IMG/VR virus record: IMGVR_UViG_3300010885_054968
Location: 1-24,100 of that record
Source of the DNA: a virus
Strand: one strand, 5' to 3'
DNA: 24,100 bases
In this document: one piece after another, positions 23,099 through 24,100 of the stretch
Numbering within the stretch: position 1 is the stretch's first letter
Layout of the letters: each line of letters starts with the position of its first letter
Notes under the pieces: model-generated
The model's database searches: none
Seen by the model: the letters and a program-made list of their open reading frames with translations, nothing else
What the model was told of the DNA's origin: nothing
Translations under genes and position numbers: made by a program

Positions 23099-24100
23099 TT
23101 AACTAAATAAAGAATCTTCGTCCCAATTCTCGTCTTCACCAGCTTTTGAATAATCAGTTGGGCGAATTGCAAAAAAATCTGTATGAGTATGTCCACCAGT
23201 GAGATGATAAAACCATTCTAGTTTATCAGCACCTGCATCGTCTATATCAAAAATACCCAGATAACCCAATTCATTTAATTTTTCGTTTGCACGTTTCTTG
23301 ATAAACTGTTTAAGCTCATACGCTTTTAAATTTTCAAGATCTCCCATTTCAAACATCTTATCGATGAAGTTCATTTCCAAATCAACCATTAGTTTGGCAG
23401 CGTCATAGATCTGTGCTTCTACTGCGTCTTTAAGTTCAGGATATTCTTCACACATGTGTCTAAATAATTGACAGCCCATTTTAGAGTGTAAAGATTCATC
23501 GCGAACGGACCATTTCATCTGTTGACCAATTCCTTTTAAAAGATTTCTCATTTGAAAGGAATATAAAACAGCAAAAGATGAATATAGAGAAACTCCTTCT
23601 GCAAATGCTGAAAAAATAGCTAATGAACGAGCAACGTCTTTTCTAGCTTCAAATGAACTTAAAAGATCTTCATGTGTATAATCCGATGCTGTTTCCATTA
23701 AAAATTCGAACTTGGCTGATGTTGCAGGTTCCTTTAAAAAAGCTTTAAAATCTTCAAGGCCGAGTGTTTCATTTAAGTAGGAATAGGCAACTGCATGTAT
23801 TGTTTCTTGTGAACCAAAAATCATTGCCATTTGTCTGATTTCGTGTTTTGGAAACCATTTAGACACCATTCCAGTCCAATAATCAGACACGGCGCATTCA
23901 GTTTGAGCAAAGCCCAATAGGATAGTACCGACAAGGTTCTTTTCAGAAGGGTTTAGGTTTTCATTCCAGTCTTTGATATCGCCTTGCATAGAAATCTCAG
24001 TATGCAGCCAAAATGCTTGTGCTTGCTTGAGCCAGCCTTCTGTGTAATACACTGGATATTCAAATGGTTTGTATTCAACCCGTTCAGTAAAGAGAGTGCT
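23099..24100 (-). CDS. nrdB: Class Ia ribonucleotide reductase, small subunit (NrdB; start outside window)
   Basis: Houses the diiron-tyrosyl radical. The frame runs open to the right edge and the extra 16 codons (with VEYKPFEYPV) fit the family, so the start is beyond 24100; the GTG at 24052 is an internal valine. Metal and radical residues are present: the glutamate of FAQTECAVSDYW, E, H and radical Y in QETIHAVAYSY, the glutamate of FAEGVSLYSS, and E and H in RDESLHSK. The C-terminus EDENWDEDSLFS is the tail expected to dock onto NrdA. First visible gene of the nrdB-nrdA-trx-ompA operon. Confidence 0.95.
   Translation of the reverse strand, partial: STLFTERVEYKPFEYPVYYTEGWLKQAQAFWLHTEISMQGDIKDWNENLNPSEKNLVGTILLGFAQTECAVSDYWTGMVSKWFPKHEIRQMAMIFGSQETIHAVAYSYLNETLGLEDFKAFLKEPATSAKFEFLMETASDYTHEDLLSSFEARKDVARSLAIFSAFAEGVSLYSSFAVLYSFQMRNLLKGIGQQMKWSVRDESLHSKMGCQLFRHMCEEYPELKDAVEAQIYDAAKLMVDLEMNFIDKMFEMGDLENLKAYELKQFIKKRANEKLNELGYLGIFDIDDAGADKLEWFYHLTGGHTHTDFFAIRPTDYSKAGEDENWDEDSLFS

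Noticed and set aside
23099-23134. NrdB tail EDENWDEDSLFS as a third member of the gp32/helicase tail motif
   Set aside because: It is acidic with a final LF, but NrdB C-termini have their own known job of docking to NrdA, and the tyrosine spacing differs, so I do not group it.
24050-24052. GTG start for NrdB inside the window
   Set aside because: The frame continues to the edge with residues that fit the NrdB family, so the GTG is an internal valine codon.

Overview
The window looks like part of the genome of a T4-related contractile-tailed phage (a distant or 'far' T4 relative), probably infecting a member of the Bacteroidota. The T4-type core is clear: tail sheath (gp18), UvsX, gp41 helicase, gp46/gp47, gp32, RNase H, the N-terminal part of gp43, NrdA and NrdB. 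The host assignment is inferred from three things: a histone-H1-like (Hc1-type) protein typical of Bacteroidota, AT-rich translation leaders with almost no Shine-Dalgarno sequences, and an OmpA-type outer-membrane protein. DNA is AT-rich throughout. No tRNA, CRISPR array, insertion sequence or integrase was seen. No stretch above 300 bases lacks a gene; the largest gaps are about 115 bases.

Left edge, plus strand: the 3' part of a gene fusing the end of a heptosyltransferase-like domain to a class I methyltransferase. It converges on, and slightly overlaps, a long minus-strand cluster (about 898-11530) in which nearly all genes touch or overlap. In transcription order this cluster is dUTPase, zinc-ribbon protein, DNA polymerase N-terminal half, four proteins of unknown function (one resembling an inactive Nudix fold), UvsX, a small protein, DnaB-type helicase, two unknown proteins, gp47 nuclease, gp46 ATPase. 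It supplies recombination-dependent replication and nucleotide hygiene.

Middle, plus strand: one 1012-residue tail sheath gene with its own late-promoter-like box and a strong bidirectional terminator.

Right side, minus strand: in transcription order NrdB (cut by the right edge), NrdA, thioredoxin and an OmpA-like outer-membrane protein, ending in a terminator. A second late-promoter-like box then precedes two proteins with T4-style capsid-targeting N-termini (one with an HExxH metalloprotease motif) and the Hc1-like protein, ending in another terminator. Last come gp32, a small protein, RNase H/FEN, a GroES-like co-chaperonin and an unknown protein.

Working picture: the reductase and thioredoxin make dNTPs, dUTPase keeps dUTP low, and the gp32/gp41/UvsX/gp46/gp47/RNase H set replicates and recombines DNA. 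GroES helps fold virion proteins. The GATAAATA-driven genes (sheath and the two putative internal head proteins) are late. The most notable points are the polymerase broken inside its fingers domain, the putative injected metalloprotease with its partner, the phage-borne OmpA, and the glycosyltransferase-methyltransferase fusion.
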